Source: Methylomonas sp. AM2-LC (lineage in GTDB: Bacteria; Pseudomonadota; Gammaproteobacteria; Methylococcales; Methylomonadaceae). From it: a stretch of 64,000 bases of DNA. The stretch lies in the NCBI RefSeq assembly GCF_039904985.1, contig NZ_CP157005.1, positions 2,480,001 to 2,544,000 of the forward strand, written 5' to 3'. The translations under genes and the position numbers were made by a program. Within the stretch, counting starts at the first letter, position 1, and every line of letters starts with the position of its first letter. The notes under the pieces are model-generated. The model worked only from the letters and a program-made list of their open reading frames with translations, was not told where the DNA came from and did no database searches. This document shows positions 54,127-63,492 of the stretch, piece by piece.

Positions 54127-54891
54127 TCAGGTGTCGTACTTGATTTTTTTGTCTGTCGATTTATTGAATACGGTGCCTAATACATTCACATCTTTTAATA
54201 AGGTCATTACCCGTTTCAAATCTTCTGTTTTGGTATTTCCCTCGTCAACCACCAGTAATACAGAATCTACATAAGGAGAGAAAGCTAAAGCGTCATCCTG
54301 AGACAGAATAGGGGGCATATCAAAAATGATGATTCGCGAAGGGTAGCGGCTTTTTAGCTCTGATACGAGTTTAAGCATTTTCGGGGAATGCAGCATTTCC
54401 GTAGAATTAACCATGGGCTTACCCGCAGGCAAAATAACTAGGCGCTGTATGCCGGGATTAATCAATAAAGTGCTTAGTTCTGTGTCATTCAATAAGTAAT
54501 CGCTTAACCCCGCTTGTGCGTTAAAACCAAACAGGGTGTTGATAGCCGGATTTTTGAAGTTGGCATCGACCAATAATGCGGTTCTATTGAGCTCCATAGC
54601 AATACAGATGGCCAGATTTGCCGCTGTTAAGCTATTACCGGTACCGTTGCTGGTGCTGGTAATTGCCAGCGTTTGCCAGTTGTTAACATCAAACGCTTGC
54701 AAACAGCGGGTACGTAACATCCGGTAAGATTCCAGCCATACACCCGGCTGTAAAATCGATATGAGTCGATTTTGTTTAAGCAGTTGATCGTTGGCAACCT
54801 GGATACGGGTTTGTGTGTAAGCAATATTGGCATTTTCATGGGAATTGCCACTTTGCTGTCTGTTTTCCTGATGCGATTCAGTCGAGTTCAT
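54127..54891 (-). CDS. BY-kinase-like ParA/MinD-type ATPase of the EPS cluster, altered Walker A
   Basis: A 254-residue cytoplasmic protein of the CpsD/EpsG (exosortase-associated autokinase) family. The P-loop reads ITSTSNGTGNSLTAANLA: the invariant Lys of GxGKS is Asn (codon AAT, minus strand of 54634-54636). Walker A' (LLVDANFKNPAI) and Walker B (IIIFDMPPILSQDDAL) are kept. The C-terminal Tyr cluster is reduced to one Tyr (KYDT). It follows the chain-length gene by 18 bases. It may have lost kinase activity and serve only as a partner of that protein. Confidence 0.85.
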   Translation of the reverse strand: MNSTESHQENRQQSGNSHENANIAYTQTRIQVANDQLLKQNRLISILQPGVWLESYRMLRTRCLQAFDVNNWQTLAITSTSNGTGNSLTAANLAICIAMELNRTALLVDANFKNPAINTLFGFNAQAGLSDYLLNDTELSTLLINPGIQRLVILPAGKPMVNSTEMLHSPKMLKLVSELKSRYPSRIIIFDMPPILSQDDALAFSPYVDSVLLVVDEGNTKTEDLKRVMTLLKDVNVLGTVFNKSTDKKIKYDT

Positions 54892-54909
54892 TGTAAAAAT
54901 CCAGTTAAA

Positions 54910-56655
54910 TTATAAATTGCTGGCTATGCGCAATAGTTTCAGCCAAAACACATCCAGTGGCATGATAATGAAATGAAAAGCGATCGCCACCGCCAGTATG
55001 ATTAGCAGGCAAGTGAAAAATAAGGCTTTACGTTGCTTAAGACGATCCAGATGTTCCTTATGGCTTTCAAAATAGGGGATAGTCGCTAACGGCGCTGTGC
55101 CTATGATATGGGTAATGGCTTTTTCACTATGAATGCTGGAGTCCATCATTTCTGCCAGACCCAACACCGCAAAACCGCCTAAAATAGCTAGCACAAAACC
55201 CAGGAACACGATGACATTACGTTTCGGACTTTGTGCTTCGCTAGGTAGTTGTGGTGGTTCAATCAGGGTAAAGCGTTCGCCTTTTTTCTGTAACTCTAAT
55301 TGTTGGGCAATTTGTGCTTCCATTTCACGCGTACTCACTTCGCGATAGCGGACATTGGTATTATCCAACTCCTGAATCATATCCATGTATTCTTTTTCAA
55401 TTAAGGGCGATTTGCGTAGATTATCGCGCAGTTCATCAATGCGATGCTTAAATTGAGCGCGGGTTTGGGCCAGAGATTTAATGTCACTATCTACACTGTC
55501 CAGTTGTGCTTTTAGCGAAATATAGGCTGGATTGTCAGGTTGAACCACGACATTCGAATATTCGTGTTGTTTAGCTTCAACCATGCTTTGCTGCAATGAT
55601 GATATTTCTTTTTGCAGTTTAATCACATCGGGATGTTTTTCAGAATACTGTTTTAATAATAAACCCAGTTGTGATTTTTTATCAGTCAACTCTGCTGCCA
55701 TGGCACTCAAATCGGTATTGGAACCAATTTCATTTTTTAAAGAATCAATTTCTCTTTTTGCTTTTAATACATCCGGGTGGGTGTCTGAATAACGTGAAAC
55801 CATAGACGGATATTGGGATTGCAATTCTTTCAAACGGTCTTTCATATCATATACCCGATTACCCGCTGCATTAACAGAGGTGGTATTCGGATCGATTTGT
55901 GCTAACTCGCCAATGATATAAAAACGGCGTTCTTGAGCAGAGCGATCTTGGGTATCCAGACTCAGTAACTGATTATTCAACGAGGTTAATTCCTGTTGAT
56001 TTAATTGATTGGCTTCGGGTAACTGGTTAAGATTTTTTTCTTTGAAACCGGCTAAGCTTGCTTGAATTTCGATGATTTTGTCTTTTAAACGTTTCGATTC
56101 CTCATTTAGAAACAATGCGGCATTATCGGCAGATTCGGTACGTGATTTTATGTTTTCTTTAAGAAACAGCGAGACCAGTTCGTTATCGACCTGTTGCGCC
56201 ACCTCGGCAGATGTATTGTCAAAAGCTAGAATAAAAGCAATGGTGGCTTTAGTGGGTTGTCCATTACGTGGATCAATAACGTCAGCACTGACCGTATCTA
56301 CCCTAATGCTTTTACGCATTTTTTCCAGCACCCGTTCTTCCGTTTTGTTTTTCAATAAATCGGCATACAGGTTAAATTTTTTGATGATATCCATCAAATT
56401 AGATCGCGACATAATGCGTTGGCTGATTTGTTGAATACGCTGATCAGCAAAGGTGGTGACGGTTGATCGGACCAGCTCGGATGGAATTTCCTGTTCTTCA
56501 ATTAAAATCGTTGCAGATGATCGGTAAATTGAAGGTAAAACGACAGCAACCACTATTGATATCAGGAAAATAACGAAAAAGGGGATGATGACGAATCTTC
56601 TGCGTCTCTTGATTATCTTAAGATAATCTTTAATATCGGGCGTTTGATTTTCCAC
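54910..56655 (-). CDS. Polysaccharide chain-length determinant (Wzz/GNVR-type PCP)
   Basis: A 581-residue inner-membrane protein with two helices: one near the start (FVIIPFFVIFLISIVVAVVL) and one near the end (ALFFTCLLIILAVAIAFHFI), plus another at ~480 (VIVFLGFVLAILGGFAVLGL). Between them is a long coiled coil with a repeated motif: RYSDTHPDVLKAKREIDSLK and QYSEKHPDVIKLQKEISSLQ. The fold is that of Wzz/EpsF-type proteins linked to exosortase loci. It lacks the fused kinase; that role is the separate downstream gene. Confidence 0.9.
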   Translation of the reverse strand: MENQTPDIKDYLKIIKRRRRFVIIPFFVIFLISIVVAVVLPSIYRSSATILIEEQEIPSELVRSTVTTFADQRIQQISQRIMSRSNLMDIIKKFNLYADLLKNKTEERVLEKMRKSIRVDTVSADVIDPRNGQPTKATIAFILAFDNTSAEVAQQVDNELVSLFLKENIKSRTESADNAALFLNEESKRLKDKIIEIQASLAGFKEKNLNQLPEANQLNQQELTSLNNQLLSLDTQDRSAQERRFYIIGELAQIDPNTTSVNAAGNRVYDMKDRLKELQSQYPSMVSRYSDTHPDVLKAKREIDSLKNEIGSNTDLSAMAAELTDKKSQLGLLLKQYSEKHPDVIKLQKEISSLQQSMVEAKQHEYSNVVVQPDNPAYISLKAQLDSVDSDIKSLAQTRAQFKHRIDELRDNLRKSPLIEKEYMDMIQELDNTNVRYREVSTREMEAQIAQQLELQKKGERFTLIEPPQLPSEAQSPKRNVIVFLGFVLAILGGFAVLGLAEMMDSSIHSEKAITHIIGTAPLATIPYFESHKEHLDRLKQRKALFFTCLLIILAVAIAFHFIIMPLDVFWLKLLRIASNL

Positions 56656-56656
56656 G

Positions 56657-58009
56657 CTATTTCACCTGGCGATTGATGGGGGGTTGATAAATAAATTGCA
56701 ATTGCACACTGTCAGAAGTAGCCGCAAGTTTAGATTGGGTATAAATTTGTTCTATGTAAGTATAATTCAGTTGTAAAAACATATCTTCGTTCCATTGCCA
56801 GCGCAAGTTAGGGGTGATGGAAGTTAAGGTACGATTGAAAACCGAAGCGTTAGTGACTGTAGACGAGTTGATCGTATCAGAAACGAGATAACTGCCAGTA
56901 ATACTGGTACTTATTGTTTCACTTAGATTGTAACTGGCTGTAGAGGTAAACTGGGTAATGTTTTGCTGGGTACCGGTACTAGCAGGGCTAAGCTGCTGAT
57001 TGCCATTAAAGGAGATGCTGCCTTTTTCATAGTTATGCACAATGCCTATAGCATAGGTTTTTCCTTGTGTGGTACTGTCCGGTATTGTTGTTGCGGACCC
57101 ATTAATATTAAACCGCCCATAAGCTGTGGGCGAAAAAGTTTCAATGGTGTGCGAAATAGTTTCACGCAAACCCACGCTGGCGTTTGCCGACCAGGTTTCA
57201 TTTAGCGCGTAATTGACGCCTATTTGTGCATTCAGGGTATCTGAGTTTTGATTATAATTTAATTCGCAAGGTAAAGGATTGTTAGGATCGATAATTAAGG
57301 TATGTCCAGATAGTCGAAAATAATTACAGGAAGAAGCTAAATTGTTTTTAGCATTATAATTATTGTAACTCCCCGTTAAGTTGAACGATAAACGCTCAGA
57401 ATAAGCGTGAGTGGCTGTCAGGGAAATTTGTGAGCTTTTATAAGGGGAGAAACCTAATCCTGAAGCAGGATGAGCGCCGTAGTTGGTGTTTGCATAACTG
57501 CCGCTGAGGTTTAAGGTATTTTTTTCATCAATCTTGTAGGTTAAACTGGGTGCCAGTGTGCGTGTATAGCGGGCAACTTGAATGGCCACATTCCCAGCTC
57601 CGGTAATGCCTAACTGTACCGATTCAGAACCCAATGTGGCTTGATCGCCATAACTGGCTGCTAAATTGGCAATCCATTTTTCACCTTTAAACAGATAATT
57701 TAAATTGGCCAGTTTTTCAGAAAAATCCAGATTCGACTGTTCATGGTAAAGTAATTGGTTCCAGTTAAAGCTGGTATTTAATTCACTATCGTCTTCTAGG
57801 TAGCCCATTGCCAAGGTTGGGGACAGAGTGCTAATAAACATAGTGGTGGGGGCAGGCTTAATGTTGCTTGCTAGCAGACGTAAATTATTCGTGTAACGTT
57901 CTGTATAGTTAAAGCTAGGATTATAGTACCAGTCAAGCGCATTAGCCCTGCTGCAAAAAATAGCCAGTACAACTGCTATTAAAGTTAAAAAGTCCGTTTT
58001 AAATTTCAT
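56657..58009 (-). CDS. Outer-membrane beta-barrel of exosortase/EPS clusters
   Basis: A 450-residue protein with signal peptide (FLTLIAVVLAIFCSRANA) and many alternating beta-strands rich in Tyr, Asn and Thr (SLTYKIDEKNTLNLSGSYA, NETWSANASVGLRETIS, LRWQWNEDMFLQLNYTYI), ending with QFIYQPPINRQVK. It resembles the TIGR03016-type PEP-CTERM-associated barrels. It is likely the outer-membrane channel or anchor for the polymer. One base from the next gene in the cluster. Confidence 0.85.
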   Translation of the reverse strand: MKFKTDFLTLIAVVLAIFCSRANALDWYYNPSFNYTERYTNNLRLLASNIKPAPTTMFISTLSPTLAMGYLEDDSELNTSFNWNQLLYHEQSNLDFSEKLANLNYLFKGEKWIANLAASYGDQATLGSESVQLGITGAGNVAIQVARYTRTLAPSLTYKIDEKNTLNLSGSYANTNYGAHPASGLGFSPYKSSQISLTATHAYSERLSFNLTGSYNNYNAKNNLASSCNYFRLSGHTLIIDPNNPLPCELNYNQNSDTLNAQIGVNYALNETWSANASVGLRETISHTIETFSPTAYGRFNINGSATTIPDSTTQGKTYAIGIVHNYEKGSISFNGNQQLSPASTGTQQNITQFTSTASYNLSETISTSITGSYLVSDTINSSTVTNASVFNRTLTSITPNLRWQWNEDMFLQLNYTYIEQIYTQSKLAATSDSVQLQFIYQPPINRQVK

Positions 58010-58034
58010 GGCGCAGTGTCCCTATCCCGCAATT

Positions 58035-58808
58035 TTAGGGTACTGTAACAGTGTCCCCTGGCTCTAACAGGATATTTTGTTCAAGGCTTTCGCCTTTCAT
58101 CACGTCGGTATAATCAAAAGGATAAACTTTGGTTACGTTGCCGATCCTACGCAGCACGCTGATCGAATCATCATCAGCGTAAACGGTCAATCCCCCAGCA
58201 AGACTGATAGCCTGCAAGACGTCAATTTTACGACCCGAAAAATATTGACCGGGTTTGTTAACTTTTCCAATGACAAAGACACTGTTACCCTGGTTATTGA
58301 GTATTTTTACAGTGATGGAGGGGTCTGTAATGTAGTCCGCCAGTCGTGTAGTCAGGTAGTCTTTAAGTTCTGTAATGGTTTTACCGGCAGCGATAACAGT
58401 ACCCACTAAAGGGAAAATGATGGTGCCATCCGGCGAAATCAGATATTGTTGTTCCTGTAATCCTTCTTCTTTCCAGACAGTGATGATCATGGTTTCGCCA
58501 GGAGACAACAGATAGTTGCTTAATGTGTTTACCTCACTAATCATGCCGGTTGCGGTGGCAGGTGCAGTCGACTGAACATTAGGCGTATTTAGCGTGGGTG
58601 TTGTATCAGACAATATAACTGCGGGTAACTGGTCAGGTAGTTTACCCGCGTCCTGAACGGCAGATGACACTGGTACAACTGTTTCAGCAGTGCTGGTTTC
58701 TAAAGCGGCGGCGGGTGCGATGGCAGAAAACAGCAGACAAAACGATAGAAGAGTGATTATCTGTTTCAAAATGTATCCGTTTATAATGTTATTTAAAGTG
58801 TAATCCAT
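58035..58808 (-). CDS. Polysaccharide export protein (Wza/EpsA-type)
   Basis: About 257 residues. The start is uncertain: an ATG at 58808 is used here, but a TTG at 58770 would give a tighter signal peptide (LKQIITLLSFCLLFSAIAPA). The core has a Poly_export/SLBB layout: LLSPGETMIITVWKEEGLQE, YLISPDGTIIFPLVGTVIAA, DYLTTRLADYITDPSITVKI, QYFSGRKIDVLQAISLAGG. No lipobox Cys is visible, unlike Wza. First gene of the leftward cluster. Confidence 0.88.
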   Translation of the reverse strand: MDYTLNNIINGYILKQIITLLSFCLLFSAIAPAAALETSTAETVVPVSSAVQDAGKLPDQLPAVILSDTTPTLNTPNVQSTAPATATGMISEVNTLSNYLLSPGETMIITVWKEEGLQEQQYLISPDGTIIFPLVGTVIAAGKTITELKDYLTTRLADYITDPSITVKILNNQGNSVFVIGKVNKPGQYFSGRKIDVLQAISLAGGLTVYADDDSISVLRRIGNVTKVYPFDYTDVMKGESLEQNILLEPGDTVTVP

Positions 58809-58993
58809 ACTGTCTAACAATCCTAAAAATTGGATTTTAAAGATCAAATATAACAAGATTAAGACAAAAGCGAATTCCTGCTGATGAATGACTTACAATT
58901 GCTATCCTTTAGCAATAGGTGTTAAGGCAGCAAATGTGCCATTTCGCTTTACGCTTTCAATTCTACAATAGTTTCCTGATAGGAGTAAACAAA

Positions 58994-59341
58994 ATGCTTA
59001 ACTCTTTTTTGCAACGGATTAAAAGCAATCAAGATATTGATTTTAAAGAAACCATGGACATCATTGCTCAGTATTACTATTATCAACCCACCCGCTTTAC
59101 AAACGGTATCACTCAGGTTATTTGCAATGAGGCGGGTAGTAACGAGGGTTCCTGCCGTCTATTTGCCTTTGCCAAGATTCATAATTTGACTCAACAACAG
59201 ACTCTGGCTCTGTTTGGAGACTATTATCGGAAAGATGTTTTAGAACATCCTGATGGCTCTGATCATGCCAATATTCGTCAGTTTATTTGTGATGGTTGGC
59301 AGGGTATACAGTTTGCGGGTGAAGTTTTGCTGGCTAAATAA
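58994..59341 (+). CDS. HopJ-type protein
   Basis: A 115-residue protein with AGGAG before the ATG at 58994. It matches the HopJ family (LQRIKSNQDIDFKETMDIIA, YQPTRFTNGITQV, AGSNEGSCRLFAFA, FGDYYRKDVLEHPDGSDHAN, NIRQFICDGW). HopJ was named as a Pseudomonas type III effector, but it is widespread in non-pathogens and is most likely housekeeping here. No secretion system is near. Confidence 0.88.
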   Translation: MLNSFLQRIKSNQDIDFKETMDIIAQYYYYQPTRFTNGITQVICNEAGSNEGSCRLFAFAKIHNLTQQQTLALFGDYYRKDVLEHPDGSDHANIRQFICDGWQGIQFAGEVLLAK

Positions 59342-59345
59342 CCGT

Positions 59346-60401
59346 ATGCAGGTTGATTTTTTAATTGTTGGGCAGGGTTTGGCTGGCAGTTTGTTGGCTT
59401 GGGAATTGATGCAGCGTCAGTATCGGGTGCTGATTATAGATAAAGGTGTAGAAAATTCTTCGCAGATTGCGGCTGGATTGATTAATCCTATTACGGGACA
59501 GCGTTTGGTAAAAAGTCATGATATGGAATTATTGTTACCAGAGGCTAACGCCTTTTATAAGTTGCTTGGTAAGGTGTTTACAGATACTTTTTTAATCGAA
59601 AAGCCCATGTTGCGCATTTTACAAACTGCCACTGAAGCAGAATATGCGCGGCGACGTTTGACGCAAATTGATTATCAATCTTATATTCAACCTTGCTTAA
59701 ACGTGCCCGCTGGTATCAAAAATGATTTCGGTATTTGTTTGCAAACTAAAACTGCTTATTTGCGCACGCGCTTATTGCTGTCCAGATTAAGGGATTTTTT
59801 TATTGCACAAGATAGTTACCGGCAAATTAGTCTGGATTATTCACAATTGGCGTTTACTCCGGCTATCATCTGGAAAAATATTCGGGCCAGGCATTTGGTT
59901 TTTTGTGAGGGTTATCAGGCACAGGCTAATCCATGGTTTGGCGAATTACCTTTTCAATTAGCCAAAGGTGAGATACTAACCGGCTCTCTGTCGGGCCAGT
60001 CACTGAAGAGTATATTAAATTATCGCCACTGGCTGATTCCGCTACCGGCTGACCAGTTTAAAATCGGTGCCAGCTTCCAACCTAAATGGGAAAACCTGTT
60101 GCCAACCAGCCACGCCAAAGCCGAGTTGTTAGCGTCACTAAACGCAGTGTGTCCAGCCTTTGCGGGATTGCAAATCGACGAACATAAAGCTGGAATAAGA
60201 CCTGCGACGCTGGATAAACAGCCCTTTGTTGGCGCGCACCCGCAATACGCTAATGTACATATTTTTAATGGTTTTGGTGCTAAAGGCAGTTTATCCATTC
60301 CTTGGTATGTGCAACATTTTATATCGGCCTTGCAGCAGGGTACCCCGTTAGCTGAGCACTGTGATACTGGACGCTATTATGCAACGCATTTCACTGCTTG
60401 A
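59346..60401 (+). CDS. FAD-dependent oxidoreductase (DAO family)
   Basis: A 351-residue protein starting at the ATG after the HopJ gene. The N-terminal Rossmann motif DFLIVGQGLAGSLLAWELMQ binds FAD, and the C-terminal block (FVGAHPQYANVHIFNGFGAK) is typical of the DAO superfamily. Substrate unknown. It ends overlapping the methyltransferase gene by 23 bases. Confidence 0.85.
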   Translation: MQVDFLIVGQGLAGSLLAWELMQRQYRVLIIDKGVENSSQIAAGLINPITGQRLVKSHDMELLLPEANAFYKLLGKVFTDTFLIEKPMLRILQTATEAEYARRRLTQIDYQSYIQPCLNVPAGIKNDFGICLQTKTAYLRTRLLLSRLRDFFIAQDSYRQISLDYSQLAFTPAIIWKNIRARHLVFCEGYQAQANPWFGELPFQLAKGEILTGSLSGQSLKSILNYRHWLIPLPADQFKIGASFQPKWENLLPTSHAKAELLASLNAVCPAFAGLQIDEHKAGIRPATLDKQPFVGAHPQYANVHIFNGFGAKGSLSIPWYVQHFISALQQGTPLAEHCDTGRYYATHFTA

Positions 60402-60951
60402 AATAGCGCACCAACGGGTTTCGCAGATATTAGTAGCCGGACATGAGGTCATTGATGCCACGCTTGGCAATGGTTATGATACACAGCGCCTGGCTGTTGC
60501 CGTTGGTGATGGCGGCCGTGTGTACGGTTTTGATATTCAGCAGCAGGCTATTGAAAATACGCGTAACCGTTTAATTGAGCAAGGTTTACAGCAGCGTGTA
60601 GAGCTTTATCATTGTAGTCATGATGAAATGCTGTTGCGTTTGCCGCAGAGATTACAGGGGCGGATACAAGCTATCATGTTTAATTTGGGCTACTTACCGG
60701 GCGGAGATAAAAGCTTGGTGACAAAATCCGACAGTACCTTGACGGCCTTAACCGCTGCCTTGCAAATGCTGGCTAAAACAGGTGTGATTACCGTTTTGGT
60801 TTATCCGGGGCATGCCGGTGGTGAACTTGAAGCGCAAGCTGTACATGATTTTTGCCATGCTCAACAGCAAATGCAGTCTGCCAAAGTCGAGATTATCTAT
60901 TCAGAACATCATACTGCTAAAGCGCCGTTGCTCTATGTACTCAGTCTCTAA
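60379..60951 (+). CDS. YtqB/MraW-like class I SAM methyltransferase
   Basis: A 190-residue enzyme of the rRNA-methylase-like (PF06962) family. Start chosen at the ATG before QRISLLEIAHQRV; an upstream GTG is less likely. It has EVIDATLGNGYDTQRLA (SAM site), GGRVYGFDIQQQAIE, and MFNLGYLPGGDKSLVTKSDS, the signature of the family. Relatives methylate tRNA or rRNA; the target here is not known. Confidence 0.88.
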   Translation: MQRISLLEIAHQRVSQILVAGHEVIDATLGNGYDTQRLAVAVGDGGRVYGFDIQQQAIENTRNRLIEQGLQQRVELYHCSHDEMLLRLPQRLQGRIQAIMFNLGYLPGGDKSLVTKSDSTLTALTAALQMLAKTGVITVLVYPGHAGGELEAQAVHDFCHAQQQMQSAKVEIIYSEHHTAKAPLLYVLSL

Positions 60952-61090
60952 TTTTAATTTGGACATCTAAACACGGTAAGGTAATCGCGTGTTGTATAAA
61001 TTTCCTAGGATAAAGTATGTTTAAATTTGGACCATCCTGACGGAATACATCTGCTATCATTGTCGGTTTTTAGCTCACCGATACAAAACC

Positions 61091-61402
61091 ATGTCAGAAT
61101 TTAATCAAGTTTCCATCGTTAAAAAAGCAAATGTTTATTTTGATGGTAAAGTTACTAGTCGCACCATTCGTTTTGCTGATGGCTCATTAAAAACCTTGGG
61201 CTTTATGCAAGTCGGCGAATATACATTTAATACAGCTGATGCTGAAATAATGGAAATTTTAGCGGGTGAGTTGGAAGTTGCTTTGCCTGATAGCGATTGG
61301 CAATTAATTAAAGGTGGCGAGTCGTTTTCGGTACCGGCAAATTCTCAATTTAGCATGAAAGTGAAGTTACCAAGCGATTATTGTTGTTCTTTTATAAAAT
61401 AA
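61091..61402 (+). CDS. ppnP: Pyrimidine/purine nucleoside phosphorylase PpnP
   Basis: A 103-residue cupin enzyme, standard length, that phosphorolyses many nucleosides. It matches PpnP through [51 protein letters not shown] and [13 protein letters not shown]. Eight bases before the NYN gene. Confidence 0.95.
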   Translation: MSEFNQVSIVKKANVYFDGKVTSRTIRFADGSLKTLGFMQVGEYTFNTADAEIMEILAGELEVALPDSDWQLIKGGESFSVPANSQFSMKVKLPSDYCCSFIK

Positions 61403-61409
61403 ATAGCAA

Positions 61410-61886
61410 ATGGAAAAACTGGCCATATTTGTTGATGTGCAGAACATTTACTATACCACTCGACATCGTTATCAAAAACATTTTAACTATAGCGTTTTTT
61501 GGGAACAGGTTAACGATAACCAGCAACAGGTAGTCGCTGCCTATGCTTATGCGACAGACAGAGGTGATATAAAGCAAATGGGTTTTCAGCAAATACTGAA
61601 AAACATTGGTTTTACCATCAAGCTCAAACCCTATATACAGCGCCGCGATGGCAGTGCCAAAGGCGATTGGGATGTTGGTATCACCTTGGACGTGTTGGAT
61701 TACGCCAGTAAAGTGGATAAAGTCATTCTGCTATCGGGTGATGGTGATTTTGATTTACTGTTGTTAAAAATACGTAAAGATTTCGGTGTTGTTAGCCAAG
61801 TCTACGGTGTAGATGGTTTAACGGCACCGGCTTTAATACGTGCTGCCGACCAGTTTACACCTATTGCCGGCACATTATTAATGTAA
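61410..61886 (+). CDS. NYN-domain (LabA-like) protein
   Basis: A 158-residue PIN-like protein. It has the metal-binding pattern AIFVDVQNIYYTTR, GDWDVGITLDVLDYASK and VILLSGDGDFDLLLLKIRK, typical of the NYN/LabA family of probable RNases. Very close behind ppnP, likely the same operon. Its TAA stop is the first three bases of an inverted copy of the dispersed 120-bp repeat. Confidence 0.9.
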   Translation: MEKLAIFVDVQNIYYTTRHRYQKHFNYSVFWEQVNDNQQQVVAAYAYATDRGDIKQMGFQQILKNIGFTIKLKPYIQRRDGSAKGDWDVGITLDVLDYASKVDKVILLSGDGDFDLLLLKIRKDFGVVSQVYGVDGLTAPALIRAADQFTPIAGTLLM

Positions 61887-61983
61887 GCGCTTAGCAATAA
61901 ATTAGTCTGTATTTTTTAGGTCTGATCGGCTAGGCTTGCCACAAATGGACTAGCCGATGTAGTGCATACTGAGATTTTGTAAG
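61884..61983 (-). repeat. Dispersed palindromic repeat, inverted copy C
   Basis: Begins TAAGCGCTTAGCAATAAATT and ends GAGATTTTGTAAG, the reverse of copies A and B, with a 20-base deletion in the stem (GATCGGCTAGGCTTGCCACA). It provides the NYN stop codon. Confidence 0.8.
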
Positions 61984-62140
61984 TGGCTTAAATGAACGTA
62001 TAGTGAGCAAATACACAGCTATCCAAAGGGTATATTATTCATTGTGACAGGCTTAATAACGGGTAGCCGCAAAACCCTTATAATAAGCTTAAGTGATTAA
62101 TAATCTTGTATAACTTGCAACAAAAAGTAAAACCATAACT

Positions 62141-62422
62141 ATGTTAATACGCCATGCAATGATAGGTATCAGTTTTATTAGTATAACGCTGCTGTGTGGC
62201 GGCGCTTATGCTGAATCGGTGGATGAAACTCTAACAACTCCAAAATTTGAACGTCTGAGTAACGAATTACAATTGAGTGCAGAGCAAAAAGCAAAATTGG
62301 CAGAAATTTATAATGAAAAACATGAAAAAATACGTGCCATCCGTGAAGAAACGCAGGAACGTATAGAAGAATTGTTAAATGATGAACAATTAACGAAATG
62401 GGATACCTTAAAAAAGCATTGA
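62141..62422 (+). CDS. Small periplasmic Spy/CpxP-like protein
   Basis: A 93-residue protein with signal peptide (MIGISFISITLLCGGAYAES) and a helical LTxxQ-like segment (LQLSAEQKAKLAEIYNEKHE, IRAIREETQERIEELLND, EQLTKWDTLKKH). Spy/CpxP proteins are periplasmic stress chaperones. It is shorter than Spy and has one repeat, so the function is tentative. Isolated gene. Confidence 0.72.
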   Translation: MLIRHAMIGISFISITLLCGGAYAESVDETLTTPKFERLSNELQLSAEQKAKLAEIYNEKHEKIRAIREETQERIEELLNDEQLTKWDTLKKH

Positions 62423-63114
62423 TGATTGCATTTCATCTTTGCGCAAAGATCCGCTTTTTCTGATTAGCCAGTGATTTCTCCCCGAATTTAATCATCTTAT
62501 GCCTAGATGATTAGCCGTTACGCCCATCAACCCAGTGCTGAGCAGAAAAGCTAACTAATTTTATTCATTAGCATACATTTATCGTCACAAGTTTTGGGTA
62601 TACACAGTAAGGCTTGTATACCGAAACCCCAGAAAATTTGTCATGCTCAAAAAAGACCAGAGTTAAGACTGACAGCATTCTTAGATTATAATAGCGATAG
62701 TTTGGCATGAATTGATATTTTAGCGATTCATGCGCTAAAAGTATTCGTAAACAAAAGTTGCCTACCATGCATCCGGCGCAATACGCTTCGCTATTGACGC
62801 CCTATGAGGCAACTGCTTTGATAATTGAGGCTTATGGCCTTGCGATGAATACCTGGCACTGTCGGAAACAGAACGTCAGCAGGACCGGACTTCATATCCA
62901 AGTTAACGACTACCTAATTGTTCTTATGAATTCTAAGCTCATCATGCTGTGGCTAGGCAATGCCGGATATTTTAAGATGTGATGTTTAAACTGACCCCGT
63001 GTTTCGCTTAGTCAGTGTCATTCGGGATTGAGCTTAGAATCCAGTAATTAAAAACTGAAAATTAAGCACAGTCCATTAAATTGCCCTATAATTTGACCGT
63101 ATCAATGGGCAAGT
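62423..63114. other. Intergenic region before the Xre/RES module
   Basis: Almost 700 bases without a supported gene. A 74-codon frame near 62758 has no ribosome binding site or motif. A small hairpin (ATGCCTAGAT) lies near 62500. Part of it should hold the toxin-antitoxin promoter. Confidence 0.35.
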
Positions 63115-63126
63115 ATGGAGGCCATT

Positions 63127-63492
63127 ATGACTGATACCGGTTTTTTACATCAAGTGATTACTGACGAAGGTTTTGTTACAGCTAATGTTTTAGCCAAGAT
63201 ATTGCATATTACCCAAAATGATCTTGCTGATGTCACTGGGTTGTCCCGTGACTCTGTCTCTAAGAAAGACCGGTGCAAAAGCAGAACCACACAAGCACGA
63301 TTAAGAGATACGGTGGAAATCATCAATCGCGTGTCGGAATGGTCGGGTGGGGTAGGGCGTGCTTTTGCCTGGTTTCGTTCCCAACCATTGCCCTCATTTG
63401 GCGATAAAACCGCCGAGGATTTGGTAAAGGAAGGCCGTGCTGAAGCGGTCAAAGCGTATCTTGCTCGAATTGCTGATGGAGGCTACGCTTGA
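63127..63492 (+). CDS. Xre/MbcA/ParS-type antitoxin
   Basis: A 121-residue protein starting at the ATG with GGAGG five bases upstream; an earlier ATG at 63115 would overlap that site. N-terminal helix-turn-helix (LAKILHITQNDLADVTGLSR), C-terminal DUF2384/MbcA-type domain (GGVGRAFAWFRSQPLPSFGD, TAEDLVKEGRAEAVKAYLAR). It partners with the RES toxin directly behind, overlapping by four bases. It should repress its own promoter. Confidence 0.9.
   Translation: MTDTGFLHQVITDEGFVTANVLAKILHITQNDLADVTGLSRDSVSKKDRCKSRTTQARLRDTVEIINRVSEWSGGVGRAFAWFRSQPLPSFGDKTAEDLVKEGRAEAVKAYLARIADGGYA

Noticed and set aside
58994..59341. HopJ as a virulence effector
   Set aside because: No type III secretion genes are present and the family is common in non-pathogens.
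62758..62982. 74-codon open frame on the plus strand
   Set aside because: No ribosome site and no recognisable domain; codon use looks random.
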